Below, piece by piece: positions 43,690 to 52,813 of a stretch of 64,000 bases of DNA. The position numbers and the translations under genes are program-made. The notes beneath the pieces are model-generated. The model searched no databases and was not told the DNA's origin. It saw only the letters and a program-made list of their open reading frames with translations. This DNA is from Croceivirga sp. Its GTDB lineage: Bacteria > Bacteroidota > Bacteroidia > Flavobacteriales > Flavobacteriaceae. Location of the stretch: contig JANQKR010000003.1 of the NCBI GenBank assembly GCA_028281025.1, positions 62,001 through 126,000 of the forward strand, read 5' to 3'. The stretch's first letter is position 1. Each line of letters opens with the position of its first letter.

Positions 43690-45516
43690 ATGAACAGTAT
43701 TAGGGGAAGAATACTACTAGCTTTTTTAGCCTTAAGCTTATTGGTAACCCCTTTTGTGATTTTTTCGTACAGCTCTTATAAAAAAGTCAATAGGGCAAAG
43801 TACTTTAAGGAGCAGGTCGTTTTTTTCAATATTAACCGTTTAAAAGCGGCCAGTGCATTCTCCAATGTCCTAGATACTGATACTAAGATAGATTCTTTTT
43901 ACCTATCGGGAACCACAAAAAACCTGAAACGTTACAAAAACTATGTAGGGGTTGCGGATGATGCCCTCCAAGTAGTGAGATTGTCCGAATTTTCACGGGA
44001 TACCGTTGTAGGTGGACGGCTGGATGCCATTCAGAGGAATATTGCAACGCTACAATCCATAATAGATACCGTACTTGCATTACAAGTAAAAAGGGGATTC
44101 AAGGATTTTGGCCTTGAAGGCAACATGAGGAAACATATTCATAGCCTCGAAAATGTTGACGGCATTACCTTGGCCGAAAACCTGATGTTGCGCAGACACG
44201 AAAAAGATTTTTTTCTCAGGGACGATCCCATCTATACCCAGTTGTTAAATAGAAAATCAGATTCCATTATACAAAGGATGTCCGCAAATACCGAAAAAAA
44301 TCAAAAATCAATAGACGTCCTTAAAAATTACCAGAAGAGTTTTAATGCCATTGTATCCCTTGAGCGCGAAATAGGAAACGAGAACAGGGGATATGTAAGG
44401 GAAATCTATGTTTTGAACCAAAAGTTGGACCACGGGATAAACCAGCTCTATCAAATAGTGGATACCAATCTGCAGCTATTGACCAATAGTATCCGTTCGT
44501 ACATCGTGCTCTTTTTTGTCATTACGGTTGTTTTTGCAATCCTCTTCAGTATCTTTTTCTCAGGGCATATCGCCATTCCCTTGCAGCGTTTGGTAACGGA
44601 CATGGACTATATAACGGAAAAAAACTTTGAAGGGGGCCTAATGGTACAACCGGGAATAAATGTTAGTGAAATCAATAGGCTTACCTCCACCTATAATTCG
44701 CTGATTGCAAAAATACGTCATCAAATTGTTGACCTTAATGAAAACAATAAGGCCCTCAATGGATTGAATGTAAAGCTTAAGGAGTCGGAAGAGGAATTAA
44801 AGGAAGCCTCTAGGGTAAAGGACAAATTTTTCTCCATAATCTCCCATGACCTAAGGGGACATACCGGCAATGTACTTTCTTTGGCCAAAATTCTTGACGA
44901 GGAATCTACCTTAAGTGAAAAAGAAAAAACGGTTTTCACCAAGTATTTGGTGGATTCCTCCCAAAACCTTCAACTTTTATTGGATAATCTGCTCAACTGG
45001 GCCAAGACTCAAATGAACGATCATGATATGTCCAAAAAAGCGTTCCATGTAGGCAAGCTTATCGAAGGCAACATGACACTGTTCAAGGACAATGCGCAGC
45101 GAAAGGGTATCGTCATGGAATTTGAACAAAGTAAGGTCTCAAAGGCATTTGCCGATAAGGATATGATGGATTTTGTGATACGGAACCTTCTGTCCAATGC
45201 ATTGAAGTTCACTACCAAAGGAGATACGGTAACATTTCGTATTTCGGAGAAGGACAATTTCATAGTAATCAGTATTTCCGATACTGGAGTGGGAATGACC
45301 AAAAAACAAATGGATACCCTGATGAACGCCAATACGGAAGGCTATACCACCAAAGGAACACAGAACGAAATTGGAACTGGACTTGGCTTTTCCATTTGTA
45401 AGGATTTTGTGGAGAGAAATGGGGGCAAAATCAATATTTCCTCTGAGCGTGGTACAGGTAGTGTTTTTTCGTTTACGGTGCCCACCAGCCTAACCCGGGA
45501 AAGCATTCTTTCTTAA
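43690..45516 (+). CDS. Membrane sensor histidine kinase (HAMP, HisKA, HATPase)
   Basis: 608 residues. Membrane helices at about 8-27 and 270-292 enclose a periplasmic helical sensor of about 240 residues; a HAMP linker (about 295-345) and coiled coil follow. The phosphoacceptor is His386 in SHDLRGH, then an ATPase domain with NLLSNALKF, SDTGVGMT and GTGLGFSICKDF. No receiver domain is fused and no response regulator gene is adjacent, so its partner is elsewhere. It overlaps the convergent helicase gene by 4 bases at the 3-prime ends. Confidence 0.93.
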   Translation: MNSIRGRILLAFLALSLLVTPFVIFSYSSYKKVNRAKYFKEQVVFFNINRLKAASAFSNVLDTDTKIDSFYLSGTTKNLKRYKNYVGVADDALQVVRLSEFSRDTVVGGRLDAIQRNIATLQSIIDTVLALQVKRGFKDFGLEGNMRKHIHSLENVDGITLAENLMLRRHEKDFFLRDDPIYTQLLNRKSDSIIQRMSANTEKNQKSIDVLKNYQKSFNAIVSLEREIGNENRGYVREIYVLNQKLDHGINQLYQIVDTNLQLLTNSIRSYIVLFFVITVVFAILFSIFFSGHIAIPLQRLVTDMDYITEKNFEGGLMVQPGINVSEINRLTSTYNSLIAKIRHQIVDLNENNKALNGLNVKLKESEEELKEASRVKDKFFSIISHDLRGHTGNVLSLAKILDEESTLSEKEKTVFTKYLVDSSQNLQLLLDNLLNWAKTQMNDHDMSKKAFHVGKLIEGNMTLFKDNAQRKGIVMEFEQSKVSKAFADKDMMDFVIRNLLSNALKFTTKGDTVTFRISEKDNFIVISISDTGVGMTKKQMDTLMNANTEGYTTKGTQNEIGTGLGFSICKDFVERNGGKINISSERGTGSVFSFTVPTSLTRESILS

Positions 45517-47837
45517 CCATCGATCACCTCTAATTTCGCAAAGCGCAGCAGCAATTTCTTCACATCACCCCTTTCGAACTGTATTTCCGCTTTTTTATCG
45601 TTTCCAACCCCCTCTATTTTCAGTACTTTGCCCTTTCCAAAACGAGTGTGGTTTACCATGCTGCCTATAGCCAAATCCAGTGTTCCGGAAGAGGTGTGAT
45701 CCGGATTGCCAAGATTTGGTTTTAACTTTCTAAGTTTCCTTAATTGGTTTTCCGAAGGCTTGGGACCGGAAGGGGGTGTTCCATTTTTAGGTTTTACTTG
45801 ACGTAATTTGCTTTTATCCACTTCTCCCCAAATATCATTGCCAATAAGGGATTTGTAGCGATAGCCATCGGTAATGGGGGTTAGATTTTCAATATATTGT
45901 TCATCCATCTCTTCCAAAAACCGACTGGGTTCGGCATCGATCAATTTCCCCCAACGATACCGATTGCGCGTATAGGTAAGATACGCCTGTTTTTCTGCCC
46001 TGGTCAAAGCCACATAAAAGAGGCGGCGTTCCTCTTCCAATTCACTTCGGGTATTCATGCTCATGGCCGAGGGAAACAAATCCTCTTCCATTCCGACGAT
46101 ATAAACAAAGGGAAATTCCAATCCCTTGGCCAGGTGAATGGTCATCAAAGCCACCCTATCGTCATCGCCAATGTCCTTATCCATATCGGTCGCCAATGCT
46201 ACATCCTCCAAAAATTCGGTAAGACTTCCCGTGGCCTCTGCCAATTCCTTCTGACCTTCCACAAAATCCTGGATACCATTGAGCAATTCCTCGATATTTT
46301 CCAATCGTCCTATGCCCTCTGGCGTACCGTCCTTCTTAAATTCCAACAACAGTCCCGTCTTTTTGGCCACGTGTTCCGCAAGGACAAAGGCATCTGCGCT
46401 TTCGTTCAGGATTTGGAAGCTCTTGATCATGGTAATAAAATCCCCAAGTTTGTTTTTGGTGCCTGAATTAATCTTCAGGTCCAGCTTGTCCAAACGCTCC
46501 ATGACCTCAAAAATCGAACGGTCGTAATGGTTGGCGGCAACGGTCAATTTGTCCACGGTCGTTTGTCCAATACCCCTGGAAGGGAAGTTGATGACACGTT
46601 TTAAAGCCTCTTCGTCCTTGGGGTTTACAACCAATCTTAAATAGGCCAAAACATCTTTTATTTCCTTCCGTTGGTAAAATGAAAGCCCGCCGTAAATGCG
46701 ATAGGGAATATCCTTTTTTCTCAAGGCATCTTCAATTGCCCTGGATTGTGAATTGGTTCGATACAAAACCGCAAACGCCCCATTTCCAAGTTGTTGTTGC
46801 ATTTTGTTCTCAAAAATGGAACTGGCTACATATCGACCCTCTTCGGCATCCGTATCACTTCGATGTATCTTTATTTTGTTACCATCATCATTGGCCGTCC
46901 ATACCACCTTCTCCAATTGGTTTTTGTTTTTGGCAATAATGGAATTGGCGGCATTGACAATGTTTTTTGTGGAACGGTAGTTTTGTTCCAGACGGTATAC
47001 GCCAACATCATCATAATCCCTTTGGAAATTGAGGATATTACTGATATTGGCACCACGGAATGAATAAATACTTTGAGCATCATCCCCCACCACACAAATG
47101 TTTTGATAACGGTCCGCCAATGCCCTAACGATCAAGTATTGCGAGTGATTGGTATCCTGATACTCATCCACCAATATGTATTTAAACCGTTCCTGATACT
47201 TCATGAGCACTTCCGGAAAACGGTTCAGCAGTTCATTGGTACGTAGCAACAGATCGTCAAAATCCATGGCTCCCGCCTTAAAACAACGATCTACATAGTT
47301 TTGGTAAATCTCACCCATTCTCGGACGCTTGGCCATGGCGTCCCCTTCCATCAATTCAGGATTTTGAAAATACGCCTTGACCGTAATCAGGCTATTCTTA
47401 TAGGAAGAAATCCTATTTTGGATTTGTTTGTACTTGTAAATATCCTTGTCCAAGCCCATCTCCTTAATAATGGAAGCAATCAAACGTTGGGAATCCTGGG
47501 TATCGTAAATGGTGAAGTTGCTTGGAAAGCCCAATTTATCACCATCATAGCGCAACAAGCGGGCAAAAATGGAATGGAAGGTACCCATCCAAAGGTTTTT
47601 CGCTTCGGAGGCACCTACTATATCGGCAATGCGCTTTTTCATCTCGCGTGCCGCTTTGTTGGTAAAGGTCAACGCCAAAATATTAAAGGAATCCACCCCT
47701 TGCTCCATTAAATGTGCGATACGATAGGTCAATACCCTGGTTTTTCCGGAACCGGCACCAGCTATGACCATGAGTGGTCCCTCCTTGTGCAGCACAGGAC
47801 TCCGTTGGGCATCATTTAGTTCATCCAGATATGACAT
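45513..47837 (-). CDS. UvrD/PcrA-type DNA helicase
   Basis: 774 residues. Superfamily 1 helicase of DNA repair and replication. Walker A AGAGSGKT (residues 26-33), motif II VDEYQDT, motif III VGDDAQSIYSFRGA, motif V and VI TIHLAKGLEFPFVYIVG and VALTRAEKQAYLTY. The C-terminus ends in a Tudor-like barrel (IGSMVNHTRFGKGKVLKIEG), the same kind of domain that occurs alone in the protein at 23149. 47838-47982 upstream is non-coding with no obvious consensus promoter. Confidence 0.94.
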   Translation of the reverse strand: MSYLDELNDAQRSPVLHKEGPLMVIAGAGSGKTRVLTYRIAHLMEQGVDSFNILALTFTNKAAREMKKRIADIVGASEAKNLWMGTFHSIFARLLRYDGDKLGFPSNFTIYDTQDSQRLIASIIKEMGLDKDIYKYKQIQNRISSYKNSLITVKAYFQNPELMEGDAMAKRPRMGEIYQNYVDRCFKAGAMDFDDLLLRTNELLNRFPEVLMKYQERFKYILVDEYQDTNHSQYLIVRALADRYQNICVVGDDAQSIYSFRGANISNILNFQRDYDDVGVYRLEQNYRSTKNIVNAANSIIAKNKNQLEKVVWTANDDGNKIKIHRSDTDAEEGRYVASSIFENKMQQQLGNGAFAVLYRTNSQSRAIEDALRKKDIPYRIYGGLSFYQRKEIKDVLAYLRLVVNPKDEEALKRVINFPSRGIGQTTVDKLTVAANHYDRSIFEVMERLDKLDLKINSGTKNKLGDFITMIKSFQILNESADAFVLAEHVAKKTGLLLEFKKDGTPEGIGRLENIEELLNGIQDFVEGQKELAEATGSLTEFLEDVALATDMDKDIGDDDRVALMTIHLAKGLEFPFVYIVGMEEDLFPSAMSMNTRSELEEERRLFYVALTRAEKQAYLTYTRNRYRWGKLIDAEPSRFLEEMDEQYIENLTPITDGYRYKSLIGNDIWGEVDKSKLRQVKPKNGTPPSGPKPSENQLRKLRKLKPNLGNPDHTSSGTLDLAIGSMVNHTRFGKGKVLKIEGVGNDKKAEIQFERGDVKKLLLRFAKLEVIDG

Positions 47838-47982
47838 TGATCCTTCCTTTAACTGAAAAGGTGAAATTAGCCATTAATTGGAGTTTCGAAAAATGTAACC
47901 TTCAATATTTTTACACAGCGGACGTAACCCTAAGAATTTCATGGGACAGTTCCTGATGGGAGTTAGGTGTTGAGAATTGAGT

Positions 47983-48024
47983 GTTAAAGGTTAAAGGTTA
48001 AAGGTTGAAGGTTGAAGGTTGAAG
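47983..48024. repeat. Heptamer tandem repeat (six units)
   Basis: Three units of GTTAAAG are followed by three of GTTGAAG, in perfect 7-bp register, in the 603-base gap between the helicase gene and the DsrE-like gene. The only other feature of that gap is the much longer heptamer array starting at 48081; 48025-48080 holds nothing recognised. Confidence 0.9.
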
Positions 48025-48080
48025 CTCAAGAATTAAGATGCACGATTGGGCAAGTGTTGTGTCCATATCTCATATCTTAT

Positions 48081-48381
48081 GTCTTGTCTCTTGTCTCTTG
48101 ACTCTTGTTTCTTGTTTCTTGTTTCTTGTGTCTTGACTCCTGACTCTTGTCTCCTGACTCTTGTCTCTTGTCTCTTGTCTCTTGACTCTTGTTTCTTGTT
48201 TCTTGTTTCTTGTTACTTGTGTCTTGTCTCCTGACTCTTGCCTCTTGTCTCTTGCCTCTTGCCTCTTGCCTCTTGACTCTTGTCTCTTGTCTCTTGTCTC
48301 TTGTGTCTTGTCTCCTGACTCTTGCCTCTTGTCTCTTGCCTCTTGTCTCTTGTCTCTTGTCTCCTGACTCTTGTCTCTTGC
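48081..48381. repeat. 43-unit heptamer tandem repeat (satellite)
   Basis: 301 bases made of 43 consecutive 7-bp units with consensus CTCTTGT and variants CTCTTGA, CTCTTGC, CTCCTGA, TTCTTGT, GTCTTGT and TACTTGT. No insertion or deletion breaks the register. Higher-order blocks are visible: units 3-8 and 15-20 share the order (A-type, T-type, three TTCTTGT), and units 22-26 resemble units 34-38. Because 7 is not a multiple of 3, all six frames stay open over long parts and give repetitive false proteins. It could vary in copy number between strains. Confidence 0.97.
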
Positions 48382-48440
48382 AGCACAACGATCTTGCCCC
48401 ATGATGATCCATTTGAATTCCATTTAATATCTTAGGCATC

Positions 48441-48980
48441 ATGAAACCATTACTTCCCGTTATTGTACTCAGTATGCTCTTGATGTATACCGGAAAATCC
48501 CAGGAAAAGAAAACCGGTCCCATAATTAAGGACTATGGAAAGGTGTGGCCCATTACATCCCCGGATTATAAAATTGAAGCGAATGCCGAATTCAAGGTGG
48601 TATTTGATATCATGGACAGTCCCGAGGATACCTCCAAACGCAACGGAAGTATTGAAACGGCTGCCCGTTTTTTGAATATGCATGCCCAAAGTGGGGTATC
48701 TCCCGAAAACATGAAAGTTGCCCTGGTAGTACATAATAAGGCCTCCAAGGATATCATCACCAACGAAGCCTATCAAAAACGTTTTGGGGTGGACAATCCC
48801 AATGCCGAAATGGTGCAGCAATTGCTGGATGCCGGGGTCGAATTTATTTTTTGTGGACAATCATCACTATCCCGAAATTTTCCGAGACAGGAAACCATGG
48901 AAGGCGTGCAGCTTTCCCTCTCGGCAATGACAGCCCTAATACAGTTACAAAACCATGGGTATCGCCTGATAAAATTTTAA
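48441..48980 (+). CDS. Secreted DsrE-like protein
   Basis: 179 residues. Signal peptide ends near GKSQ (residue 20). The body matches the DsrE/DsrF-like fold: AEFKVVFDIMD, ARFLNMHAQSGVSPENMKVALVVHNKASKDI, and MVQQLLDAGVEFIFCGQSS with a conserved Cys. DsrE proteins act in sulfur transfer in the cytosol, but exported versions of unknown role are frequent in Bacteroidota. The amidohydrolase gene follows by ten bases. Confidence 0.82.
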   Translation: MKPLLPVIVLSMLLMYTGKSQEKKTGPIIKDYGKVWPITSPDYKIEANAEFKVVFDIMDSPEDTSKRNGSIETAARFLNMHAQSGVSPENMKVALVVHNKASKDIITNEAYQKRFGVDNPNAEMVQQLLDAGVEFIFCGQSSLSRNFPRQETMEGVQLSLSAMTALIQLQNHGYRLIKF

Positions 48981-48990
48981 ACACTTGATC

Positions 48991-50271
48991 ATGAAAATTA
49001 AAACTACCGTACTGTTATCCCTCTTTTCATTAATGGCATTCGCGCAGGGACCAAATCTTGAAGAGGATTATAAAGCCATTGAACCCAAAGTAATAGAATG
49101 GCGGCATGACATCCATCAAAATCCGGAACTGGGGAACAGGGAGTTCAGGACTGCGGAAAAAATTGCCAACCATTTGAGGTCCCTCGGGATTCAGGTAACC
49201 ACTGGGGTAGCACATACTGGGGTCGTTGGGGTCCTAAAAGGGAATAAACCCGGTAAGGTGGTGGGCCTGCGCGCCGATATTGATGCACTTCCCGTAACCG
49301 AACGCAATGACCTGCCCTTTAAATCTACGGTCACTTCAGAATTTTTAGGGGAAAAAGTGGGGGTAATGCACGCATGCGGACATGATACCCATACCGCCAT
49401 CCTTATGGGTGTTGCCGAAGTATTGTCCAAGAATAAGGACCAAATCAATGGAACGGTAAAATTCATTTTTCAACCTGCCGAAGAAGGGCCACCTCCCGGG
49501 GAAGAAGGTGGAGCCTTATTGATGGTAAAGGAAGGAGTGCTAAAAAATCCTGATGTGGATGCCATATTTGGATTGCACATTAACTCCCAAACACCGGTTG
49601 GAACCATTCGATATAAGGCAGGGGGCACCATGGCCGCGGCACAGAGTTTTACCATAACGGTAAAAGGGAAGCAAAGTCATGGTTCACAACCCTGGTCTGG
49701 TGTTGATCCCATTTTGATAAGTGCAAAAATTATAGATGGGTTACAGACCATTATAAGTCGGGAGGCCAATTTGACCAATGAAGCTGCGGTCATTACCGTA
49801 GGTAAAATTAAAAGTGGTGTCCGGTCCAATATCATTCCGGAATCCGCAGAAATGATCGGTACCATACGGACTTTGGATTATGATATGAAAGATCACATCA
49901 ACAAGCGGATGAAGGAGATGGTATCCACTATCGCCAAGGCATATGGTGGAGAGGCCACTTGTGAAATCAAGGATGCTACGGATATAACATTCAACGACCC
50001 GGATTTAGTGGCCCAGATGTTACCCACTTTGCAGCGCGTGGCCGGTAAGGAAAATGTGGTGAACGGCAAAGCCGTGACCGGAGCGGAGGATTTCTCCTAT
50101 TTTCAACGGGAAGTTCCCGGGTTTTACTTTTTCTTGGGCGGAATGACCCCAGGAAATACCACACCCTATCCGCACCATACCCCGGATTTTAAAATTGACG
50201 ATGCCGGGATGCAATTAGGGGTAAAAGCCATGACCGAGCTTACCCTGGATTATTTGAACGCGGGGAAATAA
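48991..50271 (+). CDS. Secreted M20-family amidohydrolase
   Basis: 426 residues from the ATG at 48991, which starts a signal peptide (cut near LMAFAQ); a TTG two codons upstream is also open. The metal-binding motifs are those of the amidohydrolase branch of M20: HACGHDTHTAIL, the Glu pair in QPAEEGPPPGEEGG and C-terminal MTPGNTTPYPHH. These enzymes hydrolyse N-acyl amino acids (hippurate- or IAA-amino-acid-type). Export suggests external peptides or conjugates as substrate. Confidence 0.92.
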   Translation: MKIKTTVLLSLFSLMAFAQGPNLEEDYKAIEPKVIEWRHDIHQNPELGNREFRTAEKIANHLRSLGIQVTTGVAHTGVVGVLKGNKPGKVVGLRADIDALPVTERNDLPFKSTVTSEFLGEKVGVMHACGHDTHTAILMGVAEVLSKNKDQINGTVKFIFQPAEEGPPPGEEGGALLMVKEGVLKNPDVDAIFGLHINSQTPVGTIRYKAGGTMAAAQSFTITVKGKQSHGSQPWSGVDPILISAKIIDGLQTIISREANLTNEAAVITVGKIKSGVRSNIIPESAEMIGTIRTLDYDMKDHINKRMKEMVSTIAKAYGGEATCEIKDATDITFNDPDLVAQMLPTLQRVAGKENVVNGKAVTGAEDFSYFQREVPGFYFFLGGMTPGNTTPYPHHTPDFKIDDAGMQLGVKAMTELTLDYLNAGK

Positions 50272-50298
50272 TTTTGTTGTATTGGACAAAATCAATAG

Positions 50299-50481
50299 GC
50301 AGCATATGGACGTCCCTACCAATTTACAGCAAAAGATATTCCAGTAAATGCCGATGATGACTATCTTAGCGGCGATTTAATGTCCGTTTACGGTTATGAA
50401 ACAAAAAGGGTGCCGTTTAAATCCACAAAGGATTTGTTGAACTGTACCCACCTAGGCGGTAAAACCAAAGCTTATGCATAA
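50299..50481 (+). pseudogene. Possible gene remnant, 60 codons without a start codon
   Basis: A frame open from just after a TAG at 50296 to a TAA at 50479, with no upstream start: it begins Ala-Ala-Tyr-Gly-Arg-Pro and includes NADDDYLSGDLMSVYGYETK and LLNCTHLGGK. Codon use looks coding-like. The only in-frame ATG gives about 28 residues. It overlaps the first codons of the OmpA-like gene in a different frame. It may be the 3-prime end of a deleted gene; no family was recognised. Confidence 0.35.
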
Positions 50482-51244
50482 AAAAATTACGTTAGTCCTT
50501 TTATTGTTTGTCGGAACAGTGTTTACAGTGGATGCGCAAAAGAAAAAGGACCTATTGGATGAAATTGCAATGCTCAAGGACAGCATTACAAATCTAAACG
50601 ATTCCATTTCCAAGGCCAGTAGGCAGGTCAATGTAAGTGTTTCCAAGGCCGCACTTTTTGAAAAAGAGAATACTGAATTGCGGGATGCCAATGCCACCTT
50701 ATTGAAGAATTTGAGCAGTTTTTCCCAAATCTCCAAGCAGAATACGGAAACGGTGAACAAAGCCTTGGCCAGCTTAAAGGCCAAAGAAGGACAATTACAG
50801 TTTATTACGGATAACTTTAGCCAAAATGATTCCACGGCCATTGGTATCCTTACCCAGGCCAAACAAACCCTGGGGCCGGATGCCAAGATCGGAATAAGTA
50901 ACGGGGATGTGATCATTTCCAATAGCATGGATTTTCTTTTTGAAAGTGATCAGGACACAACCCTAACCGAAAGCGCGCGGACTTTTTTACCAAAAGTGGC
51001 ACAAATACTGATTGCCAATCCGGACAGACAGGTCTTCGTTGAAGGTTTGAACATTACCGGGGAATTTGGGTTGACCTACCAACAGTCCTTTTCGGTGGCC
51101 AATGCGTTGATGACCGTGGAAGGGATAAAACCGGAGAACTTGAATATCCTGGTAAAGGATGGAAATTTTAAAGAGGGAATCAATATTCGACTTACCTCCA
51201 ATAAGGAAGAATTTTATGCACAGTTAAAGGAGGAATTCAAATAA
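50474..51244 (+). CDS. OmpA-like protein with degenerate C-terminal domain
   Basis: 256 residues with a signal peptide (cut near VDAQ, residue 22) but no lipobox. A coiled coil (about 28-120) is followed by a region resembling an OmpA domain in layout (VIISNSMDFLFESDQDTTLTESARTFLPKVAQIL, VFVEGLNITGEFG) but lacking the NWDLSxxRA motif that is intact in the protein at 42073. Probably an envelope-associated protein with altered peptidoglycan binding. Confidence 0.7.
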   Translation: MHKKITLVLLLFVGTVFTVDAQKKKDLLDEIAMLKDSITNLNDSISKASRQVNVSVSKAALFEKENTELRDANATLLKNLSSFSQISKQNTETVNKALASLKAKEGQLQFITDNFSQNDSTAIGILTQAKQTLGPDAKIGISNGDVIISNSMDFLFESDQDTTLTESARTFLPKVAQILIANPDRQVFVEGLNITGEFGLTYQQSFSVANALMTVEGIKPENLNILVKDGNFKEGINIRLTSNKEEFYAQLKEEFK

Positions 51245-51306
51245 GAATTGCCATATACTTTTCCCCATAGTTTACCGTTCTTAACACATCAAAACCAAAA
51301 CACAAC

Positions 51307-51825
51307 ATGAGCGGAGACCAGATTTTTCAATTGTTTGCCTATTTGTTGCCCGCTGTGGTCACTGGAGCGGTAGCATTCTATTTTTTTCGTTTACATACCA
51401 GAAATGAAGAAGGACGAAGACGATTTTTATTACATAAGGATTCCCAAAAAGAAACCTTACCGATACGATTGCAGGCCTATGAGCGTATGGTCTTGTTCCT
51501 GGAACGCATAGCCATCAATAATCTGGTTGTGCGGGTTGCTCCAAAAGGACAGAATAAATCCAATTATGAAAACTTGCTCATCAAACAAATTGAGAATGAA
51601 TTTGAGCACAACCTTTCCCAGCAGGTGTATATGAGCGATGAGTGTTGGAATATCATCAAAGCAGCAAAAAGTGCCACTATTCAGATTATTCGATCCGCGG
51701 GAATGAGCGATTCGGAATCGGCGGATAAACTCCGTGAAGATATCTTAAACCAGTCCATGGAGAAACAGTCCCCATCAGCTACGGCCTTGGCATTTGTAAA
51801 AAAAGAAATCGGTGATCTTTGGTAA
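51307..51825 (+). CDS. Conserved membrane-anchored protein of unknown function
   Basis: 172 residues. One N-terminal membrane helix (about 8-27) is followed by a basic stretch (LHTRNEEGRRRFLLHK) and a helical domain with PIRLQAYERMVLFLERI and YENLLIKQIENEFEHNLSQQVYMSD. The pattern matches an uncharacterised family common in Flavobacteriia (the type often labelled DUF7935 or similar, from memory). It is 62 bases after the OmpA-like gene on the same strand. Confidence 0.7.
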   Translation: MSGDQIFQLFAYLLPAVVTGAVAFYFFRLHTRNEEGRRRFLLHKDSQKETLPIRLQAYERMVLFLERIAINNLVVRVAPKGQNKSNYENLLIKQIENEFEHNLSQQVYMSDECWNIIKAAKSATIQIIRSAGMSDSESADKLREDILNQSMEKQSPSATALAFVKKEIGDLW

Positions 51826-51898
51826 AAAATGCACATTGACCTCCACAATGAAACATGCTATCGATCAAAAAGGAATTCCTTTACGGGGCCACCGCTGA

Positions 51899-52813
51899 TC
51901 ATTCGTGCAAATCCGGTTCAATGGGCATGCTTTCCACATTTTTGTTCTTGGCATAGAGGTACCCTTTTTTCCACCACAACCGCATCTTTTCCTTGTTGAA
52001 AATAAGGGAGTTCGTAGTCAAAACGGTTGGGGTGTAATACAGATTGATAATGGCATCCCGTTGATTGGCGACCAGCTTTCCCACACGAATATTCTGGTTT
52101 TCAATCCGATCTAATACAAAGGAAAACATACTGGTCAAAAGCTCAAAGGGGTTTCGGGATGGCATTCGATTGTAATAGCTCACTTCGGTGCGAAGCACGA
52201 TAACATCTATTTCGGTCGCGCCACGAATAATGGCCTCCTCAATGGGAACAAGACTTCCCAGACCCCCATCCGCATATTCACAACCATTTTTTCGAACTAA
52301 ACTCATAAAAGGGGTGTAATTGGCAGAAATCCAAATCCAGTCACAGAATTCATCATAATCAAAATCGTTGATGGACTTGTATTCAATACGATTAAGGGAA
52401 AGATTGGATACCGTGACCACAATGTCCTTTGGACCTTGTTTTAAGGTGTTGAACTCTTCCTGTGTAATGCTATTTCGGATAAGTTCCCTTAGGTTCTCAC
52501 TTTCCCCAAAGGTTTTTTTGCCCCTGATAAAATTCTTAAGGATGTTCCAGTGGTTCATTCCAATAAGATCGGCCCCAAATTTTTTCCGGATAACAAATGG
52601 GCAGTTATTGAAAATGCTATCCTGATCGACCGAAGAATAGATGTCACGGATTTTAGTGATCTTTCCCAATCCCAAATGGGATATCAATAGACTTCCCGTT
52701 GAGGTACCTACCAGGATGTCGTATTCTTTCTTTGCTTCCTCAATCAGGTAATGGGCTACGCCCCCAGCAAAGGCACCCTTACTCCCACCACCGGAAATGA
52801 CCAATGCTTTCAT
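51899..52813 (-). CDS. Patatin-like phospholipase
   Basis: 304 residues from the ATG at 52813; a 50-codon extension lies within the upstream aminopeptidase gene and has no family similarity. Oxyanion motif GGGSKGAF, nucleophile GTSTG (Ser38) and Asp182 in ADGG form the catalytic dyad of patatins. It may release fatty acids from membrane lipids. Its ATG overlaps the stop of the upstream M1 gene (ATGA), so both are translated together. Confidence 0.9.
   Translation of the reverse strand: MKALVISGGGSKGAFAGGVAHYLIEEAKKEYDILVGTSTGSLLISHLGLGKITKIRDIYSSVDQDSIFNNCPFVIRKKFGADLIGMNHWNILKNFIRGKKTFGESENLRELIRNSITQEEFNTLKQGPKDIVVTVSNLSLNRIEYKSINDFDYDEFCDWIWISANYTPFMSLVRKNGCEYADGGLGSLVPIEEAIIRGATEIDVIVLRTEVSYYNRMPSRNPFELLTSMFSFVLDRIENQNIRVGKLVANQRDAIINLYYTPTVLTTNSLIFNKEKMRLWWKKGYLYAKNKNVESMPIEPDLHE

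Noticed and set aside
48081-48381. A possible CRISPR array.
   Set aside because: Units are 7 bp with no spacers, and no cas gene is nearby.
48070-48523. Long frames on both strands encoding Arg/Lys/Glu/Gln-rich or Leu/Ser/Cys-rich repetitive peptides.
   Set aside because: They are produced by the heptamer array: a 7-base period cycles through all frames and gives repeats in each. There is no start context and no non-repeat domain.
51899-52813. The patatin as effector of a CBASS-like defence system.
   Set aside because: No cyclic-oligonucleotide synthase, ubiquitin-like or JAB genes adjoin it; it is coupled to an M1 aminopeptidase, and the form is a housekeeping one.
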